Shown one piece after another: positions 61,034 through 64,000 of a stretch of DNA of 64,000 bases. Below the pieces are notes generated by a model. That model saw only the letters and a program-made list of their open reading frames with translations. It searched no databases and was not told the DNA's origin. The first letter of the stretch is position 1, and the number at the start of each line of letters is the position of its first letter. Made by a program: the position numbers and the translations under genes. Origin of the DNA: Rhodocyclaceae bacterium. GTDB lineage: Bacteria > Pseudomonadota > Gammaproteobacteria > Burkholderiales > Rhodocyclaceae. Where the stretch lies: positions 1-64,000 of the forward strand of contig JADJAS010000007.1 in the NCBI GenBank assembly GCA_016704145.1. Reading direction: 5' to 3'.

Positions 61034-62482
61034 TCACTTCACGGGTGGGTAGCCATACGCCGTCCAGTTGGCAAGCACCTTGTCCTGGATCGCCTGCGGA
61101 TAGACGTTCTTGAACGACACCAGGGTAGGCACGTCGTTGACCGGGTCCCAATCGACCGGCCAAAGGCAATCGAACAGCACCTTGGAGCCGATGGAATACT
61201 TGCGTTCGTGAGGCGTGGCAAACGGATAGAGCGGCGTGCCGGTGGTGTTCTTGTAGACGTGGATACCGTTGGCCGGATGACAACGGGTGCAGAAGGCGTG
61301 ATAGACCTCGTCCCAGTTGTAGATGTCGGTCTTGTCATCGACCACCATCACCATGTGGAACCATGGGCCGAGCTTGGAGCCAAAAGCAAGTTGCGCAATC
61401 TGCTGGGCGATCCCCGAGTACGTTGGCTTGACGCCGACGATCATCATGTGGTGCGTTGAGCGCGGGTGCATGTACACGCCGGTGACCGGGATGCCCTGAC
61501 TTTTCAGCAGCTTCTCCAGCTCGAGACCGAGCGAGAAGGAGCGCAGCAACTGCCCCTCGTCCTGCGGCACGCCCATATTGGAGATGGTCATCGTCGCGTT
61601 GTTGCGGAAGGTGATGCAATTGACGCGAAAAGTGACGCGGAACTCACGCGGGCTGGTGCGATAGCCGGTGTATTCGCCGAAGGGTCCTTCCTCCACCTTG
61701 TAGTCGGGGCAGATCTCGCCCTCGAGGATAATCTCGGCGTCGGCCGGCACCTCGAGGTCATTGGTCTCGCACTTCACCAGGCGCGCCGGCTCGCCGGCCA
61801 GCATGCCGACCAGATCCGGCTCGGGAATCGGCGAGGGCGCGCAGGCCGCCATGGCGGCCAGCGGCGACAGGCCGATGGCGGTGGCGAACGGGCAACTCTC
61901 GCCGCGCGGCAGGTAGTAGTCGTTCAGTGCCTTGCCCAGATCGGAAAAGGGAAACACCGCGCCCGACATGGTGCGCGAATCGAACATCATCTGGCGATAC
62001 ATACCCCAGTTCACGTCACCGCGCACCGGGTGCTTGGTCACCACGGCGTGCCAGGTACCGACATAGCGGCCGCCGTCGCCCTCGTGCACCAGCGGTACCG
62101 GCAGCTTGCACAGGTCGACGTCGGCGCCCTTGAGGATGTTCTCTTTGCAGGGCGCGTCCTTCTTGTCCACCAGCACTGGCGGGACCGGCTCGCCGTTGGT
62201 GCGCTTGAGGTACTCCTTGCCGATCTCGGGCAGGCTGGCAGCCGGATCCATGCCGAGCGAGATGGCCATGCGCCGATAGGTCGACAGCGGCGCACCGAAA
62301 TAGGAGAAGCCGGGATAGTCCTTGATCCGCTCCATGAAGGGCGCCGGCGCCGCCAGCTCGCAGGCGCGGCGAACGATCGCTCCGGCTTCGTTTTCCCAAT
62401 CCACTTCCTGCTTGATGCGCACGGCGTCGCCGCTTTTGATGCAGGCCTCGATGAACTCGCGATTGCTGCGGGGTGCCGCCAC
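61034..62482 (-). CDS. Phenylphosphate carboxylase alpha/beta-type subunit (UbiD-like)
   Basis: 482 residues (about 54 kDa) from GTG 62482, chosen for AGGAGA seven bases upstream; a GTG at 62521 lies inside the upstream gene without a ribosome site. UbiD-like blocks are MSGAVFPFSDLGKALNDYYL, EEGPFGEYTGYRTSPREFRV and GPWFHMVMVVDDKTDIYNWD. Phenylphosphate carboxylase para-carboxylates phenylphosphate to 4-hydroxybenzoate. Whether this is alpha or beta cannot be decided here; the second large subunit is at 63010-64000. Confidence 0.85.
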   Translation of the reverse strand: MAAPRSNREFIEACIKSGDAVRIKQEVDWENEAGAIVRRACELAAPAPFMERIKDYPGFSYFGAPLSTYRRMAISLGMDPAASLPEIGKEYLKRTNGEPVPPVLVDKKDAPCKENILKGADVDLCKLPVPLVHEGDGGRYVGTWHAVVTKHPVRGDVNWGMYRQMMFDSRTMSGAVFPFSDLGKALNDYYLPRGESCPFATAIGLSPLAAMAACAPSPIPEPDLVGMLAGEPARLVKCETNDLEVPADAEIILEGEICPDYKVEEGPFGEYTGYRTSPREFRVTFRVNCITFRNNATMTISNMGVPQDEGQLLRSFSLGLELEKLLKSQGIPVTGVYMHPRSTHHMMIVGVKPTYSGIAQQIAQLAFGSKLGPWFHMVMVVDDKTDIYNWDEVYHAFCTRCHPANGIHVYKNTTGTPLYPFATPHERKYSIGSKVLFDCLWPVDWDPVNDVPTLVSFKNVYPQAIQDKVLANWTAYGYPPVK

Positions 62483-62493
62483 GTCTCGTCTCC

Positions 62494-63000
62494 TTATATC
62501 TTGGAAAGAATCTTGTCCCACTTGCCCTGCGTCTTCAGGATCAACTCGGCCACCTCGCGCACGGCGCCATGGCCGCCAGGCGCCTTGGTGACGTACACCG
62601 CCGCCTCCCGCACTTCATCCACCGCGTCGGCCACCGCCACCGGGAAGCCGACCCGCTTCATCATCGACAGGTCGACCAGGTCGTCGCCGACGTAAGCCAC
62701 CTGGCTGTCGGTGATGGCCATCTCCTTCAGCATCAGCTCGTAGGGCTCGGTCTTCTTCTTGATGCCCTCGTGGAAGTACTTGATCTTCAGCTCATCGGCG
62801 CGGTGGCGCACGGCGCCCGACTTCTTCGAGGTGATGATGGCGACGTCGACACCGGTCATCTGCAGCGCGACCACGCCGAAGCCGTCCTTGATGTCGAAGT
62901 TGCGCTGCTCCAGGCCATTGTCGTCGATGACGATGCGCCCGTCGGTCATGACCCCGTCGACGTCGAGGATGACCAGCTTGATGTCTTTCGCCTTGTCCAT
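62494..63000 (-). CDS. ppcD: Phenylphosphate carboxylase delta subunit, HAD/KdsC-like phosphatase
   Basis: 168 residues, about 18 kDa as in Thauera. HAD motifs are LDVDGVMTDG (nucleophile Asp), IITSKKSG and VGDDLVDLSMMKRVGFPVAV. It resembles KdsC-type phosphatases and is the subunit thought to hydrolyse or activate phenylphosphate for carboxylation. GAGAGGGAAAC precedes the ATG. It sits between the two large UbiD-like subunit genes. Confidence 0.88.
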   Translation of the reverse strand: MDKAKDIKLVILDVDGVMTDGRIVIDDNGLEQRNFDIKDGFGVVALQMTGVDVAIITSKKSGAVRHRADELKIKYFHEGIKKKTEPYELMLKEMAITDSQVAYVGDDLVDLSMMKRVGFPVAVADAVDEVREAAVYVTKAPGGHGAVREVAELILKTQGKWDKILSKI

Positions 63001-63009
63001 GTTTCCCTC

Positions 63010-64000
63010 TCAGTCGATTCCGTATTCCGCCCAGCGGCCGCGTATCTTCGCCAGCATCGCCTCGTCCATGCGCGCCTCGACCGGCTTCTGCTTCCACTCG
63101 TAGGGAATGCAGGCGTCCATCAGGATGCGCGAGGTGGTGAGCTTGTCCGAGTTCGGGTCGAGCGCCGGATCGAGCGGGGTGGAGCGGCCACGCTTGATCA
63201 GCTCCGTGCCGCGCAACGGGTCGTAGCGGCATGACAGCGCCCAGAACACGCGCTGCAGGTCGTCGGCCATGATGTCCTCATCCACCGTGATGACACCCTT
63301 GATGCCGTAGGAGCCGGTGTTGCTGCCGATCACCGCGTCGGCGACCTGGCGCGAATGTCCCGGGTAGGACTGCTTGAGCGAGACGACGGCCCAGAAACGG
63401 CCGGCCGACTCGGGCAGCACGCAGACCGACTGCACGCCGGGGATCTTCATCTTCTCCAGTTCGGTCCACAGCGTCGCCGTGCGGGTGAAGGCGAGCAGCA
63501 TGTGCACGTCGGTCACCGGGCGACCCTGGCCGGTGGCCCACAGCACGGAGTTGTTGCGGTGAAGGATCTGCTTCACCTCCAGCGCCGGCTTGAGGATCGG
63601 CTTGTGCAGTTCGTCGGTGTAGTAGCCGGTGTATTCGGCAAAGGGGCCTTCCTGGCGGAAGTTGTTCGGGTCGATCTCGCCTTCCAGCACGATCTCGGCG
63701 CCGGCCGGGACCGGCAGGCCGGTCAGCGGCGCCATCAGGAATTCGGCCGGCTGGCCGCGCACCGTGCCGGTGATGTCGAAGTCGTTGGCGCCCTTGTGCA
63801 TCAGCGTGCCGGCCATGAAGATCAGCGGGTCGCAACCGATCACCGCGGCGGCCGGCATCTTCTTGCCCATCTTGGCGTACTTCTTCATGATCCGCTCACC
63901 ACGCTTGCCCGGCAGAATCTGCACGCCGCAGGTCTTGTCGTCGAGCATCTGCATCCGGTAGGTGCCAAGATTGGTCTCGCCGGTCTCGGGGTCGCGCAGC
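63010..64000 (-). CDS. Phenylphosphate carboxylase alpha/beta-type subunit (UbiD-like), partial
   Basis: The C-terminal 330 or so residues are visible; the frame is open through the right edge, so the start lies outside. UbiD-like sequence includes AAAVIGCDPLIFMAGTLM, RQEGPFAEYTGYYTDELHKP and GVITVDEDIMADDLQRVFWA. It is paralogous to the 61034-62482 protein and pairs with it as the other large subunit. The ppsABC phenylphosphate synthase genes would be expected further upstream, beyond the window. Confidence 0.83.
   Translation of the reverse strand, partial: LRDPETGETNLGTYRMQMLDDKTCGVQILPGKRGERIMKKYAKMGKKMPAAAVIGCDPLIFMAGTLMHKGANDFDITGTVRGQPAEFLMAPLTGLPVPAGAEIVLEGEIDPNNFRQEGPFAEYTGYYTDELHKPILKPALEVKQILHRNNSVLWATGQGRPVTDVHMLLAFTRTATLWTELEKMKIPGVQSVCVLPESAGRFWAVVSLKQSYPGHSRQVADAVIGSNTGSYGIKGVITVDEDIMADDLQRVFWALSCRYDPLRGTELIKRGRSTPLDPALDPNSDKLTTSRILMDACIPYEWKQKPVEARMDEAMLAKIRGRWAEYGID

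Noticed and set aside
62483..62521. Upstream GTG start for the UbiD-like carboxylase subunit
   Set aside because: It lies inside the end of the delta-subunit gene with no ribosome site, while GTG 62482 has AGGAGA at good spacing.

Overview
The window is high-GC DNA, densely coded with short intergenic gaps and many ATGA start/stop overlaps. It most likely comes from a betaproteobacterium of the Rhodocyclales type (Thauera/Azoarcus/Aromatoleum relatives, facultatively anaerobic degraders of aromatics). The basis is gene content: a phenylphosphate carboxylase cluster, p-cresol methylhydroxylase, 2-oxoglutarate:ferredoxin oxidoreductase with an Allochromatium-type ferredoxin, and sigma54-dependent aromatic sensing. 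No rRNA, tRNA, CRISPR array, insertion sequence or phage gene was seen.

Layout. (1) 1-6.3 kb, minus strand: an outer-membrane/export cluster of DUF1329, DUF1302, an MMPL/RND-type transporter and a Ycf48-like protein. The first three are broken by many frameshifts although the residues stay conserved, so poor sequence quality is as likely as true decay. (2) 6.5-20.3 kb, minus strand: a catabolic block with an LLM-class (F420-type) oxidoreductase, an FAH-family hydrolase, an M20 hydrolase, a fused F420-precursor synthase (FbiC), a kynurenine-formamidase-like cyclase, a DRE-TIM synthase/lyase, an AraC regulator, a glutaryl-CoA dehydrogenase-like enzyme, two ketopantoate-reductase paralogues and an M24 creatinase-like enzyme. 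(3) 20.7-27.5 kb: an AraC regulator facing a minus-strand operon for a bis-MGD molybdoenzyme with four-cluster ferredoxin, NrfD-type membrane subunit and FdhD, led by a CoxG-like protein. (4) 28.1-40.7 kb, plus strand: cofE and cofC (F420 side), then a three-subunit molybdenum hydroxylase with a CoxG-CoxL fusion and a full maturation set (CoxD, CoxE, XdhC, MoeA/MocA fusion, SufS, SufU). (5) 40.8-44.3 kb, plus strand: korAB, a ferritin-like protein and a ferredoxin. (6) 44.3-55.2 kb, plus strand: an XylR_N/V4R sensor kinase and sigma54 response regulator, then a p-cresol operon (cytochrome c, unknown secreted protein, flavoprotein, aldehyde dehydrogenase, aryl-CoA ligase, second flavoprotein) behind a textbook -24/-12 promoter. 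(7) 55.3-64 kb, minus strand: a phenol operon (phenylphosphate carboxylase alpha/beta, gamma and delta subunits, extra UbiD, UbiX, an archaeal-type riboflavin kinase domain, Nudix, PNPOx-like, PaaK-like ligase, metallophosphoesterase). It runs off the right edge.

How it fits together. Phenol and p-cresol would both converge on 4-hydroxybenzoate/4-hydroxybenzoyl-CoA. KorAB plus ferredoxin would supply low-potential electrons for dearomatisation; the 4-hydroxybenzoyl-CoA and benzoyl-CoA reductases are not in the window. The most novel part is 6.5-40.7 kb. Coenzyme F420 biosynthesis genes (fbiC, cofE, cofC; no cofD seen) are interleaved with an LLM reductase, a molybdenum hydroxylase with its private cofactor factory, a second molybdoenzyme, several C-N/C-C hydrolases and glutaryl-CoA dehydrogenase. 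I read this as a candidate undescribed F420- and molybdenum-dependent degradation pathway, perhaps for a (hetero)cyclic substrate. The substrate cannot be read from sequence.
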